Notes under the pieces: generated by a model | The model's database searches: none | What the model was told of the DNA's origin: nothing | Seen by the model: only the letters and a program-made list of their open reading frames with translations | Made by a program: the position numbers and the translations under genes | DNA from: Serilophus lunatus | Taxonomy: Eukaryota; Chordata; Aves; Passeriformes; Eurylaimidae | NCBI GenBank assembly: GCA_013399895.1 | Contig: VXBA01006127.1 | Coordinates: forward strand, 41,781-105,780 | Reading direction: 5' to 3' | DNA length: 64,000 nt | Part shown: positions 1 through 13,152 of the stretch, in pieces | How the letters are laid out: every line of letters begins with the position of its first letter | Numbering within the stretch: the first letter of the stretch is position 1

Positions 1-3000
1 CTTACGTAAGGCATAATTTCTGTAGAATTCTTTGAATAACCTTATATACTTTTTGTATGTCTGATCTTTAATCAAAAGTCCTTTCTTTATTATATCTCTT
101 TACTCCTAAACAAGCTGAGCATCAAGACCATCGAGCTCTTTTTCCTCCTGGGCAACTCATATTCCACTTTTGCAGAAACTTGGGTAATTGTTTTGCATTC
201 TGCCAGAAAGAGGCATTTTTCCCATAGTTATCTGGCTCTGGCATACACTGGGTCACAGGGCAGTGTCTGCATGTGTGTATTAGGCAGTACACAGAACTAG
301 TTAAACTGGATGACTCTGCGGGGCTTAGTAGATCACTTGCCATTTTCATTTGGGACAGCACTTGAAATCCTAATGAGAAAAACAACACTTGTAATTAGAA
401 GTCTACAAAATCCTCTAAAATAATCACTTAAATTTAAAATGTAAATGTGGCTGTAATTAATTAATCTATTTAGAATAAAGCTCCTAATTAACAAATGTAA
501 ATTAGGAAATTTTTGTAGATTTCATCACGACAAAAGTGTTTCTCCTGGGAGCTGAAAGCAGATGTGTTTCCATGTGAATGCATATTAAACCCTGGTGGCT
601 CACACCTCTGCACAAGGTAGTACTGTGGTAGTAAGAGGGACTGTCTTTGAGAGAGTCATACTAACACCTGAGTCATAGAGATTTTCATAAGTCCTGTAAT
701 ACAAAACCTTGCTTTTCAAATAGAAATATTTCAAACTAAGGGCTATGTTTTTCAAAGACGAAAAACTGAATTCTGGTCAGAAAGGATGACTGACCACTAC
801 TTCTCTACTGAAGCCAGTGGTTGATTATGGACCACACAAAGATCACACCAAGAACAAAATCTGCAGGCTTCCAAGGTATATTCTACATGGCTGAGAATGA
901 AGGTAAATTACGTGCAGTTGCAAACTACCACGGTATTAGACACTTTCAGACTTCATTAGTCTGAAAAGGAACTGGTGCTGATTGCATCCACATACAGGTA
1001 ATGGACTAGTCAATAGTGTCTATGCCCATCTGCTACATACAGCTGAATAGCTTTCCAGAATCCTGACTGTAACTTGTTCCCAACTGACAACAGTAAGAGC
1101 TCAGATACTCATTTCTCCTTGAGTACCTCTTGTAGATACCTAGATATGTCTAAATGTAGATGTCAAGATCAACAGCTGCATCCTGATGTGTCTGACTGTC
1201 CATGAAATAATGTCAACATGAAAAAGATATAAAGCCCAAATTCTCCAAACTGAAATACGTCTGAAAAATTTTCCCCCTGCAGTTTTTCTCATCAATATGA
1301 GTGCTTCACACATCTGTTTATGCTGTAAAAAAGGGAGGAGGGCAGGGGGACAGAGAGGGAGAGAGAGAGAGAAGAAAGAAGGAAAGAAACAAAGAGAGAA
1401 TGCCAACAACATTTTTCAAACTCGCATGATGATTATGGATGATCTTTTATAATAATACTTTTTTGGTGTTGTTGCTATGTGTCCTCTAATAAACAATTTT
1501 CTCTGCTTATTTGAGTTAGGCAGCCAGACGGCTTTCAGAAGGTGATGATTCCCTGTTGTTACTGGTTAGAACCAAATTAAACGTTATGATGATAGACATA
1601 ATGACAAATCTTTATCAATGCCCTTAACTTTAGAGTGCCAACCCAGTAATTAATGCATACATTTAAAAGTTGTATTTGTATTGAATAAGTGTTTTAAGGC
1701 AGGCTCTCAGATCATAGTGTGGCCTGGAGGGGGTGGAGGATGAACCACCACACAATCATACCAGTGATTCCAGTACAGTAAAATAAATAGATATACGTCA
1801 GATCAAAAAAGGCAACTGAAAGCATCTTTAATTGAAGAAAATGCATTTCATTTTGAATATGTGCCTCAATTTAGTTCTCTGAAGCAGATGGACGTTTTTT
1901 TGCTTTTTTTGTGCAATGGAAGCATTCTATGGTATTTCTGATGTCCAAGAGTACAGGATTTTGTGTAGTGCCTGAATGCTATTGCAGGGTTCTTATGTTA
2001 ATGCCTTAAAAATAAGTCATAACATAGAAAATATTACTCATTTTCAATATTGCTTAATTGGGACTTCAACAGTATAAGAAATTTAGTTGCGTGAACATAT
2101 CGGAGGTATGATTTTGGTACCTCTGCAAGCCTCAGAAATTCCCATGTGAAAAAAAAAAAGATTAATTGTACAGTATTTACACCTTTTCATTGATAGCTAA
2201 CACCATAAAACTGTACAAATTGCAATTTGTTTCCTTTTCCCACAATCCCTTTGGCTTTTAAGGGATGTTCCTCAATTAGTTGAACTGTGTTTCCTCTTGC
2301 TTGCTAAGCACTTTTGGTCAAACAAGGAATGGCAGAGGTCCACAATTAGATCAAAAGATCAATCCTAATGTACCATTTTCTCCTCACCCTCCTGCTTTAA
2401 TAAAGTGGCTGCGGTTCTCCAGGGGACAACTCAAAATCTGAGTACTGATATTTCTAAATTAGCTGACTCGGTGACCTTGCTAGTAATTGCGTTAGTTTAT
2501 CAATGTTCAACACAATTTATTACTCTCCAATATGTACCAAAACGTTTATCTCTCAACACTAACAATATTAAAACCTAAACAATCTGTTGAGAAACAAAGG
2601 ACTATTCAATAAGAAAAATGCATAATAAACTGGAAGACACTACACTGAAAGGTAAGAGGATTAACCTAGGAACTAGTCATAAGTGAAATAAGGAAAGAAT
2701 GTGCATGCGTAATACATTTAGGGAATTTTTAAAATTTCCGAAGAACAGGTAATTTAAACAAAACCTTTCTTTTTGTTCCATTCATTCTCTCTTTTTTTCT
2801 TCTTTCTTTTAAAACAAGGAATGAGCTACAGATTTTATATATCACTAGCATATTACCCAGGCCCCATTGAGAAAAATGAAGACTGATAAAACCTTGTCTA
2901 AGCATTTAAAAGTCATTTGGACACATTGATCAAAACTCACTCTGAAATTAAATATATTAAATTTAGATGGAGGAAAAAAGACATTAAGTTGATGGAACCC

Positions 3001-5062
3001 AATTTTTGTATGAAGCAAACAAATGGCATCATTTCACCAGCCTTCTCATCTTGATCACATTGCTATGCATTATTTAAAATGTGCACTTGATTTTTGTAGT
3101 TAATAAGCTATCTGTAAACTTCCAGTAAATCTGATTGTGGGTAGTGCTCTTCTAGTTCCTACAGAAGGATTATTGATTTATTTTTACTTCTATGAGATGT
3201 CAGTTTGTGGCATTGTGCCACCAACTGTGTGTAACTGTCTCTGTTCATGGCGAGATAAGAATGAAAAGGAGCAGAAATGTACAGAGTATATGCGATCTTT
3301 TAAATGATCCCATTTACTTGTAGCTGTCAGCAGCTCAGCACTTCTTTTCACCAGCAGCAGATGTACACAATTCTGCTGTTGTGGGCATTGAATCTGCTCT
3401 CCTTTGAGGGTTTTGATTGAATACCCAAGCCAAAGGAAGAAAACAACTAAAATTTACCCTAATTCACAGTTAAAACAGTGAAAATGTACTGTTCTAATTT
3501 TTCTTGCATAGAAACACTGATCAAGTCTGCTGAAAACTTAGAATCATAGAATTATACTTGCAAGTTTCTGCATTCGACTATTAATCATTCATCTTAATTT
3601 AGAAGACCAATACTTTGACCTTTTGAGTTCTTTGGGATTATGCCTACATTAGAAGGTGGAGTAGTAGGAGCAGATCCACAGGGAAAACAGCTGCAAGTGA
3701 CATCTACACGGATGATATTGGGGTGGGAATTGACTTTGGACTGCTTCTGTTTCCATCCTGAAGGTGGCCCACCTCAGCTGTCAGAGGATGTTAGGTGGTT
3801 CCTGAAGAACCTCTTAGGGTTCAGCTCCTTATGAAAATGACATGGCTCTCTGCGGCCACATCACAGTGTGAATCAAGACAGAAGATGCCTGACTAGGGAG
3901 TTCACTTCAACAATGCAGTCCTGATATGACCTACAATAATAATGCAGCCAATGAAACTGGTTTGCTAAGTACTACCATGAAATGTTAATCACACGGCAAG
4001 TAATCTTTTTAAAGAACAGAGATGTTGGGTTTTTTACAACCTTCCTAATATTTTCCCAGAAAAAACAATGTCTGAAGTATATTTTAAAAGTGGTAGTTTA
4101 TCCATTTATTTATCATCATATTGAGGACCAGGTTCTTAGAACAAAGCTAAAGGTTCTCCATATTCACATGATTTTGTACTTTCCCTTTTCTGCAGGAAAT
4201 GGCCAAGAGCAGACAGTGTTATGGGAAATGGTGGTGAATATACACCTCAGTTTTGAGTTTTGCTGTCAGCTCAGATAGATCCGAGTCCACATTTAGTAAT
4301 GGCAGAAGACTAAACTGTAAAGTGAAATTAGCATCAGATAACAAGGTTTCTTACATGGGTGATATGAGCTAAACCCCAGAGGTGCTCATTTTCCTTCATG
4401 TACAGGATCTTATATGATTGGCTTAGAAGTCAATAAATAGATTTTAAATAGTGAGATGAATCCTATACTACAAGAAAGTAGAAAAACCTTCACAACATGC
4501 ACAGTTATTCCTACCTCCGGTGCATTACTTCAGAGACCTTTGTGCACTTCAATTCTTGTGCACATACATGTCATTTTCTCTTCATACTATTAAAAAAAGT
4601 ATTTTATTTTGAAGAATATTGATTTTTTAAGATATAATACCTCTATATAAATCATATTTGCACAATTCCAAGATGCTCCAATATATTGTTTTACATGTGT
4701 GCTTTTTATACTCTGAACACTTATTTTTGCTGAGGATGTATCTTATTTCTGTGAGTTAAAATTATTTCTTTTCTAGAACTCTACCAGTTAACAGTGTGGC
4801 ATACAGCCTTCTTCATATGCAATCTTTTTATTTTGCATCTGGCTTAAGATCAGTCTTTTTCTCCATTCTATTTAGAGTCTGTTGGTCACATTAAGTTGCT
4901 CTGACTGGATATAATAGGACATGACACATTTGAGACACATGACACATTTGAGAAACAGACTGAATGCAAATGTGTTGTGAGGTTGGGGTTTTTTGTTTGG
5001 GTTTTTTTCAGCTAAAAGCCTCATACTCTGTTATTTCAGTCCATTATTTACCATACTTTATG
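1..5062. other. Gene-less AT-rich stretch
   Basis: No gene, RNA or clear transposon was recognised here. Open frames are short, lack family resemblance and fit chance. Minor structure: a purine-rich (GA)n-like tract near 1334-1400, an imperfect tandem repeat of ACATGACACATTTGAG near 4919-4952, and a weak CR1-tail-like word near 3541. The stretch at 2240-2540 has a more mixed composition with homeobox- and TCF-like words and may be a conserved non-coding element, but nothing in the sequence alone proves it. Confidence 0.6.
1334..1400 (+). repeat. Purine-rich GA/GGA low-complexity tract
   Basis: About 65 bases are almost entirely A and G, with a short (GA)n core and GAAAG/GGAAA derivatives. 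This is ordinary low-complexity polypurine sequence. A reverse-strand open frame through it gives a leucine- and serine-rich peptide that reflects only the repeat. Confidence 0.8.
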
Positions 5063-5144
5063 ATCATAGAATCATAGAATGGTTTGAACTGGAAGAGACC
5101 TTAAACATATCTAGTTCCAACTACTTGTCATAGGCAGGGACACC
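5063..5144 (-). mobile_element. CR1 LINE, 3' end (left part, split by LTR)
   Basis: The left edge carries the CR1 3'-terminal octamer repeat (ATCATAGA twice) followed by the minus-strand form of the CR1 3' UTR (GGTTTGAACTGGAAGAGACC, then CTAGTTCCAAC and GGCAGGGACACC). The element continues beyond an inserted LTR at 5877. CR1 retrotransposes by target-primed reverse transcription, and its 3' UTR is the part usually kept. Minus-strand orientation is set by the tail lying on the left. Confidence 0.93.
5140..5144. repeat. Target-site duplication, left copy (ACACC)
   Basis: ACACC directly precedes the LTR start TGTTGG and recurs directly after the LTR end at 5872-5876. A 5-bp duplication is typical of several endogenous retrovirus classes, including ERVL and some gamma-like elements. 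Confidence 0.85.
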
Positions 5145-5578
5145 TGTTGGAGTCGATCAGAAGATGGATATTGTCTCAACGTTGTCACCAGGTACTTGGA
5201 CATTTTCAGGTACCCCAAAACCTGAGTTAAGGCCTTGACCGAAGTTCGCAGAGCCATCCTGCCTGAGACAGAGCAGCTGCCAGGTGCTGCTACCTGGACC
5301 GAGACTGGAATGTGGTTCCTATGGAACCCAGGGTGCGGATACCCTGGAACAATGAGGTGTGGCTGAAAGTGTACTGTACCCCTTTCTCTGTTAAGGAGGA
5401 AGGGAATGATACATTTTGAGTCCTACCCTGGAAAAGGAAAATCTTGGACTTATTCTCTAGAGCTGGGGAGCCATGACGGAGACAAAATCTATCCCTTGGC
5501 AAAAGGCCGTTTGATTGACTGACACTCCTCTTTGGACGTGTGGGCAAAAGTCCATGGGACAAAGGAGGAGCCCTGGGG

Positions 5579-5584
5579 TATAAA
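5579..5584 (+). promoter_or_regulatory. LTR TATA box
   Basis: TATAAA sits in the middle of the solo LTR, in GC-richer sequence than the surroundings, about 190 bases before the LTR's poly(A) signal. This fits an LTR core promoter at the end of U3. Activity today is unknown. Confidence 0.6.
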
Positions 5585-5770
5585 GAAGGCCTCTTACCAA
5601 CCAACGGAGAGGAATTCCCCCCCACCGAAGGAATCTACGATGGATCTATAGGGACGCCTTGAGGACTCATCGTGCAGTGGTAGATATATACCCTTTATCT
5701 CTCTCTCTCTCTTGCCTTGCTTTTCCCTACCTCATTTTTCATCTGTCACGCTGCTGCTTTTTGGGCACAT

Positions 5771-5776
5771 AATAAA
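5771..5776 (+). terminator. LTR polyadenylation signal
   Basis: AATAAA lies about 95 bases before the LTR end, followed by T- and G-rich sequence, as expected at the R/U5 region of a retroviral LTR. Confidence 0.6.
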
Positions 5777-5871
5777 GTTTTGCTGTTTGATCAAAGCTAA
5801 AGTGTTTTTGCACTTTGAGATCATGGTAATGAGCCATCACGCGTCCTGCCAAATTCGAGTGGACCATGACA

Positions 5872-5876
5872 ACACC
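5872..5876. repeat. Target-site duplication, right copy (ACACC)
   Basis: Second copy of the 5-bp duplication flanking the solo LTR. CR1 sequence resumes directly with TTCCATTAGACCAGG. Confidence 0.85.
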
Positions 5877-6930
5877 TTCCATTAGACCAGGTTGCTCAGA
5901 GCCAAATACAACCGGGCCTTGAACTTGCACTGTTAGGGCATCCAAAACTTCTCTGCACAACCTGTTCCGGAGCCTCACTACCCTCACAGTGAAGAATTTC
6001 ATCCTAATATCTGACCTGTTTCATTTTAAAGCCATTCACCCTTCTTCTATCATTAAATGCCCTTGCAAAACATCCCTTTACAGCTTTTCTGTCAGCTGCC
6101 TTTAGATATGGAAGGCTGTCCTAAGAGCTCTCTGGAGCCGTCTCTTCTCCAGACTGAATAACCCCAGTTCCCTTAGCCTGCCCTCACAGAAGAGGCACAC
6201 CAGCCCCCTGATCTTCTTTGTCACCTTCCTTTGGGCCTGTACCAACAGATCCACTTCCTTCTTATGGTGGGGTCCCCAGGGTTGGATGCAACACTCCGAG
6301 TAGGGTCTCAAAAGAGAAGAGTAGAGGGGCAGAATCGCATCTGTTGGCCTGCTAGCCACACCTTTTATGCAGCCCAGGATACAGTTGGCTTTCTGTGCTG
6401 CGAGAGCATATTGCCAAGTCATATTGAACTTTCCATCTTTCCCCTTAGGGCTAGTCTTGATCCAATCTCTGTCTAGCCTGTATCCCTGCTTGGAATTGGC
6501 CCTACCCAGGTACAGCAACTTACAGTTGACCTTGTTGAACTTCATGAGATCCTCAGAGGTCCACTTCTCAAACTTGTTGAGGACTTTATGGGTGGAGTCC
6601 CTTCCTTCCAGCATGTCAACTGCCCCACATAATTTGGTGTTGTCAGCAAACGTACTGAGGGTGCACCCAATCCCGCTGTTCATGTTGCCAACAAAAATAT
6701 TAAACACTGCTGGTCCCAATGTCAATCCCTGAGGAGTGCCACTAATCTCCATTCTCCACTTGGACATCAAGATATTGACTGAAGTTCTTTGAGTGTGACC
6801 TCCAACCAATATCTTATATACTGAGTGGTCAACCCATCAAATCCATGTCTCTCCAATGTAGAGAATGTTATGTGGAACAGTGTCAGATGCTTTGTGCAAA
6901 CAAGTCCTATCACCAGGACTTCAGGGAGAT
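5877..6930 (-). pseudogene. CR1 LINE ORF2 reverse transcriptase fragment, broken
   Basis: This continues the CR1 whose 3' end lies at 5063. On the minus strand it encodes the C-terminal half of CR1 ORF2: an RT stretch containing FNIFVG, then FADNTKLCGAVD, then ALAAQKANCILGCIKG and LLRPYSECCIQPWGP. The final ORF2 region (KFFTVRVVR) lies near 5960-6002. The catalytic FADD box reads FADN, so one metal-binding aspartate is lost. The upstream part (LERHGFDG near 6830-6860) is in another frame. The 5' limit is blurred around 6900-6990. This is a decayed retrotransposon copy, not a host gene. Long plus-strand open frames over 6231-6732 are its antisense shadow. Confidence 0.92.
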
Positions 6931-7261
6931 CAAAAAATAGAACAAACACATATCCTGCTACATATACCTCTAGTAAATCATGTGCCAAACATTATTTTCT
7001 TAAGGTGAGATGTCAGCTGAGGTATTCTTTGAAAGTAGTTGTTTGGCAGGTTAAAATGCTTCAGGATGACTTGCTTGCACAATTCAGGGTACTTCATGAG
7101 TTTCACAGTGTCTATGTCCTACTATGTTCTATAAAAAACAGTAAGATTTAAAGGGGTGCCTTCAAAGTCACACATTATCTTCATGCATCTAGTTGTTTTT
7201 GATGGTGATTACATCACTAGAAAATATAGAAAAACCAGAGTAGTTGTGAACTGTCATATAC

Positions 7262-7360
7262 TGTTTGAGGAACCTGTGAAATCTCCATCTCACACTTTTA
7301 AAAGCAAGCTGGACTAATTGCTGTCAGGGATGGAGTGGATGCAATTCATCCAGTCCTGCC
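7262..7360 (+). mobile_element. Possible old CR1-like 3' end
   Basis: The words TGTGAAATCTCCATCTC and AAAAGCAAGCTGGACT resemble the plus-strand block of older CR1 3' ends that encodes the end of ORF2 and the start of the 3' UTR. The terminal octamer repeat is not visible and the remainder is diverged. A repeat-library search would be needed to confirm it. Confidence 0.35.
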
Positions 7361-10300
7361 TTCAGTCATGGCTGTGAGTCTATAAGTGCATTGACTCACT
7401 GTGTTGGAGTTCATTCTAATCACTGCTGTATTAAAACCTGTCTCTTATTAGAGGAAAGTAAATTGCAGCCTGGGTAACCTAAAGCTTGACTTGGAGATTT
7501 AACATCATATTTCTGAAATAGATTGGAAAATAGAGCTGTGTGGATGTATGAAAGCAATTTTGTTATTCTACTTACGCAGAAAGTGTAGCACACAGTGTAG
7601 GTAGATTTATACCGCTGTACCTTTGCCCAAAGCACAGGTAACAGAGAGTGATTTGCATTACACTGAAAGCTAACTACCTATGTAACTAACCTGAACATCA
7701 TATTGTGTTTTTCCCTGGAATTTCTTTGGACTTTTGTGGTGTCCATGGCATTCTCACTTATATAAGTCTTGTTTCTGTGAATTGACAAGATTTAGTTTTT
7801 TTGCAGAGGAGGTGGTATTCATTTCATGGTTTCAGGAGTGTGAAACTATTCATCCTAGGACTGTATGGGGTGTAAGAACACAAGAGATGTCTAGGATTGC
7901 AAAATCTGCTGGGGTAATGTTGGAGGACTGCAGATGGAAAAAGTCAAGCCCCTCCTCCACTCTGCAATCCATGCAGAGTAACAAATCTCTTTAAAGGCAA
8001 TCCAGACAAGGAAGTCAAACATCCTTATGCTCCCTCCTTCATCTTGTTCCCTTCACTGTGCATGACTGAAAAAGCTCTGGTTATTCATAGCAGACACTGG
8101 GGACAATGAGTTCATTGTGTCCCTCAACAAAAATTCAGTCATAGATCAATAGATTTTGGAGTGTGGATCACTTCTTAATCACATGTGATAGTTCTGTGTT
8201 TTCTTCTGGTTCTTGTTTGCAAAAATTGTAATGAGTTTCTCTCATTATCTTCCACTCATGTCAGATCTACCGGATGTGACTCATTGAGACCTAAATGTAT
8301 TTCTGATTTCACAGGTGGAATTGCTGAGAGCATGAATGGGGTCATGGCTCTGCTCCCATGGAAGTCCATAACAGTTTCACAGTTGACTCCACATGAAAGA
8401 GAGCTCAAGTAAAAACTCAGTGCTTTTGAAAACCATGCCTTACATATTTAAATTCTTCCACTCCTTCCTGAATTTGATTTTCATAACAGTCTTCCTTCTT
8501 TCTCTGGAAAGAATATTTCATCTCCATGAAATATTATAACAAAATAATTTTAAAAATAGTGGTGTCTGTGTTTTTTATCACAACTTCAATTTATAAATGA
8601 TTTCTGCTACTTCTTGAAATCTGTACTAATAATATGTACATAATATTATGCCTTGCCATTGGTTTGTTTCATTACTTCCCTGAGTGTATAAAGATATATA
8701 TTAATATAATGAACTTCATACTTGGGAGTGGTTACTTCTGAGCTATTTGGAAATCAAACCAGTATGTATAACTATTTATGAAAAAATCTTGATATACTGA
8801 AATTCTAGTGTTGCAAAATCCATTCACTTGACTAAAAACAAGATGGTGTAGAACATTAATTTTCCTCTGATGTAAATAAAAGCATAATAATACCACACTA
8901 GTGACATTAGTGACTAAGTTAATACTGGCCGAAAGCAGTGTTCATTTTTTGTGTTAATTGATAAATAGATAAGCATAGTTCAGGTCCATAGTTCAGGTTT
9001 CTTCTCTCCCAAAGACAATGTTATATCGTACCTATAAGTTTGTTTTATTGGTCTATTGAGTCAATAAGAACAGCGTGAATAAAGCAAGAGCCAAACTGCC
9101 TGGGAAATCATGTAAGTGTCCTGTGCTGTTGTCTCTTAGTAAAATTGTAGGATAAGACTAAACTAAGCTCATGCTCATGGTGGGTACACAAGCTACTCTC
9201 CTTTTCACCCTCCTAGCAACTCATGTCCCATGGTGAAGCTGTTTAATTTCAGATAACGTATTGAATATGGAGGTTATAGCTGCTGCAATTTAACTGAAAA
9301 ACAATTGGATTAATTACTTAATACATTTGATACTTAATACATTACTCAGCATCTTGTGAGTGGCTCACCACAGCTGAATTGATCTGAAGTATGGGTGTTG
9401 AAATCAAGGCAGAGGAAATAGCAGGAGGTCTTTGATGGGTTGGTTGCTAGTGTGTTCAGTTGAGGCTCAATGTGCCCCCAGGACTCAACTTTCTGTATTG
9501 TGATGACATCTGACACATTAGTGTCACAAGATGCAATTTTTTCAGTGATTTCCAAGAGACAAGCTGAAAGGCTCAAAGTCAGACTTCCTTTTATTTATCT
9601 TGAAGCCACTATGACAGATAGAATGGTTTGGCCTGAGTTGAAAGAGAGCATTTCCTTGTCCCAGGTGGGAGCAGGGACTCAGCTATCACGGGTGGAATCA
9701 CTGAGGTCTTTGGACTGGTCTAGAATAAGGAGAAAATGAGATAGGTTATGACAGAGATTCATGGGCTCTAGGGCTTCACTGTGTCCCAAGAACAAGCTCT
9801 GAGATGCACAGATGTGAAAGTAAAAGGAAGATAGAAAAGTTCGAAGTGTCAAGGATGCTGGTTGAAGATCCATTTATATATTTGTTTCTGACTCATTGTG
9901 CAGTTCACTAATTATCTTCCAGATACTGCTTTAAAATTCATCCTTCATGCAGGAGATTCATATTTTTATAAATTTAATTTCTGGTTAGCTACAGCATCTG
10001 TTATCTACTTCCTAGTCTAATGAATTTATACATATATATATATAAAACATAAGGTCGGACAATTTGAAGAGGTGAAATTGTGAAAATTATCTGAAAATAT
10101 ACTGTATGAATTCATAGAGTTCTCTCTCAGAGAGAAGAAGGAATTTGGATTAAAATTGCGGCTTCTGATCGGAGGAAGAATATGGAGCTGACTTTCTCTG
10201 AACTTGGGAATAGGATAGTAGAATTTCACCTCAGTTTACTTCCAAAAATGAGTGATTTCATGCCTTAGCTTAATTTAGAGCTCAGGATTATAAATAAGAG

Positions 10301-11696
10301 ATAGAAATATATCTCTGTCTTCACCTTAGAATTAAGCATAAATTTTTCAGGATTGATGCATCCTTCTCTTCAGTAGTTCTTGACTATTTTATCCCCTTTT
10401 TCATACAACAGTCTTCTTCATATTTCTCCTTAAAATCTTTGTAGCAGAGCGGTCTGAATCAGTAGTGCAAATATCAACAGGTATAAATGCCAAGAGGTGC
10501 CTATATGTTAGAGTTATCCCCCATACCATTATTTTTCAGATGGAGAGCAGGATTTGAGAACAAAATGCTATCCAGGAAAATCTCGAGACCTCTAGGATGA
10601 ATCTCAGTTTAGAAGAACGAAACCTCACTCATCTCTGACAATCAAAGTGGTTGTAAGTGACAGATTTCAAGTGGAGTTATAATTTCCACCACCACCCCCC
10701 CAGCCCCCCCATCTTAGCCACCTTGCAACAGATTGCAGGAGATTGGGATTTTTAGTTCTATGACAACAGCAGGTGTGCTTTGGGCCTACCCAAAACCAAA
10801 ATGTCAATCCCTCCCCAAAAACTAAATCCATTACTTGTGTATCTCTGACTGTCTCTTCTAGATCAGGAGGAATTAGGACCTAAAGTTTTTAGGTTCATCA
10901 GTTCTCTATTTCTGAAATGGGAATGTGACTGGGGTCTTCTTATGAGGACATTGTGAGACAACATTCATCAACATTTGATCACTGCAGTGGTGGAAAATCT
11001 GATTACAATTATAGCTCTGTCTTTTGACAAGTGTTTGAAACTTGAAAAGCAAGTTTTTAACCTGTTTTATGCTGTTAGTACTTTAGCAAAATTTGATATC
11101 CTTAACATGCATCCATTTATTGTGCTGTGCTGTTGCAGGGTGTTACGAGCTGTTGCTGTGCTCCACTCAATAAGAGGTGGCAATTTGGCACCATAGAGTT
11201 ACCTCAGAGAAGCATTGTATGTTGTAATTACTTCATGTTAGCTTTTGTGTTTTGACACCACCAGGTGAGAGGTGTTGGGGTTGTGCGCAGTGTAGTTGTC
11301 ATTAAATATAACCGAGCTGAATGTCTGATGAAGTGAACAAAAGATAAAGCAAACTAGGCATGCAGAGTCAGACCTTTAAAAACAACCCTGACGTAAATGA
11401 GGAGAGGCTGTGTTAGTAGATCAGCACACTGCAGAACTATGCAATCCCCAGTTTGCAATGAAAGCAATTCATGCTATGATACTGTAGCATGATAATTTTT
11501 ATCCTATGGTTTTATTGCTGAAGTTGTGATACTGCATGTGTATATACATACCCATACAGGCAAAATTTGTGTAATGAGATTAATGAAAACAAAAATAAAT
11601 ATGTTTTCAACATCATGCAGCTGGGAAAAAAAATGAGGATTTTATCTAAAAATGCATTAGGTCTACAAAAAACAGATTAATTTTTAGAGCACTTAT

Positions 11697-11731
11697 TGTT
11701 ATTATTTTTATTGTTATTATTTTTATTTCTA
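11697..11731. repeat. TTATT-type low-complexity tract
   Basis: TTATTGTTATTATTTTTATT is followed by a near-repeat of the same word. It is simple AT-rich sequence with no other features. Confidence 0.7.
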
Positions 11732-13152
11732 AGGCTTACTAGACTTCATTCTTTCAGACAAAAACATGCATATCAGCTTTGCAGTTTGATTGCCTTATGG
11801 GCATAAAGCTTTGCATATTTACTGCCCATGAATCATACAAGTATGTGAAATCCAGTGAAGATTCAATTTTTCCTGCTAGATGCACCTCTAGCCGTTTAAT
11901 TAAAATATGTATTATTAATAAAACTAGATTTAAGTCATATTTTTTACAGATATGACTGAAACATTAAGGGCAAATTGTTTCATACTTTCATAGTAATTTG
12001 CTTTTAATGTTTTGTGCCTTAATCAAGGTAATCCTAGGATAAGGTTTGTAGTTCTTGTGACTCCATGATGTTTAAGTTACTGGAAACAGATTTTAACAGC
12101 TTTACAGGACAAAGTCACATTTACTTGTGGAATTGGCTTCAATTTTTTTGCTGCAGAGGAAAGCCTATATAACAGTAAAACGCAATAAAATGCACCTATT
12201 TAGAAAACTGTGGGGCTTCCACAGATTGTAGTCTATTATATCCATCTTCACTAAATAAGTGTCAGGTTATTGTTTTATTCCAACCATTGTGAAGCCTTAG
12301 ATGTCACAGTGCCCTGTTGACTGAATTTGTCTTTCATTTCATAGTAAATTTCCCTGGATCTCCTCTAATGTCTTATATATAGACATACTGATAGCTATGC
12401 TGTAACTCAATTGTGCATACCTGTTGGTAAGGGATAAATAATACTCTCTGTTTCATCTTATTCTGCCTACCATTTAACTCAGCATAGTTGTGGATGTTTA
12501 CGTCTAATTAAGCTGGAACAAGCTTATTAATTGCTTTTAAGAAAGATTTTAATTTTTAACGCACAAATTACATTATAATCCTAATGGAAGGGTGGCTAGT
12601 GGGAGTTTGAGAAGATATCTTCCCTGAGAAGGGTAAAATGTAATGAAACATATCACTCGATTGTGATAAAAAATTGTAGTTATAAAAATCTTAAGTAAAT
12701 TTGCTAATCAGAGAAGACTCAGTGATTAAGGGAATAAAGGGAAGAATTTATATATTTTGCACCCAATTTACTCTTTTTTCACCCTGAAAAGTATCACTGT
12801 ATTCTGCACAAGTCTGTTGGAATCCATGGTGTGTAATTTCATCACATGTTACTGAAATCAGTACCCACCAGTAAATTTCCTTCGTATTGTAGGTGTAATT
12901 ATCAGATTAGAAAGAGTTCAGGGAAATCTCAGAGGTCTCCAGAGAGAAAACCACAGCTCTCTCATGAAACCAACATCCAGAGAACTCATGAAAACTACAG
13001 GAGAGATGATTCTAGTTTTATCTCAGTTTAGCTCCAAATTTTAATACTATCAGGAAAACAAAAGTAAATGCTTGCAGCAAAAACATTTTTTTGAAAGTCA
13101 AGTACAGGAAAACCATTTGTACTCTAAAGTATATCTGTGCCACACAGTTGTA

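Larger units (their letters stand above)
5145..5871 (+). mobile_element. Solo LTR of an endogenous retrovirus, inserted in CR1
   Basis: A 727-bp insertion starts with TGTTGG, ends with TGACA and is flanked by perfect 5-bp copies of ACACC. The CR1 3' end is interrupted exactly at this point and resumes directly after it. Inside, in plus orientation, are a TATA box (TATAAA, 5579-5584) and a poly(A) signal (AATAAA, 5771-5776) about 190 bases downstream, the order expected for U3-R-U5. A pyrimidine (CT)n run lies at 5698-5711. No primer-binding site or internal gene sequence is present, so this is a recombined solo LTR. The family was not identified. It is younger than the CR1 it broke. An open frame of about 110 codons on the opposite strand inside it is not considered a gene. 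Confidence 0.88.
6931..13152. other. Gene-less AT-rich stretch
   Basis: No host gene was recognised. It holds a possible old CR1 3' end (7262-7360), a short (TA)n at about 10030-10045, a C-rich CCA run near 10686-10711 and a TTATTA/TTTTA run near 11697-11731. Open frames of 60-90 codons occur on both strands without recognisable motifs, as expected by chance. Confidence 0.6.

Noticed and set aside
3541..3640. Possible CR1 tail (AGAATCATAGAATTATAC)
   Set aside because: Only about 15 bases match and the expected CCAACC block does not follow.
5290..5625. Minus-strand frame of 111 codons
   Set aside because: It lies wholly within the solo LTR, antisense to its promoter, and has no family motif.
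6231..6732. Plus-strand open frames of 81 and 121 codons
   Set aside because: They are antisense to the CR1 reverse transcriptase fragment, which explains the open reading.
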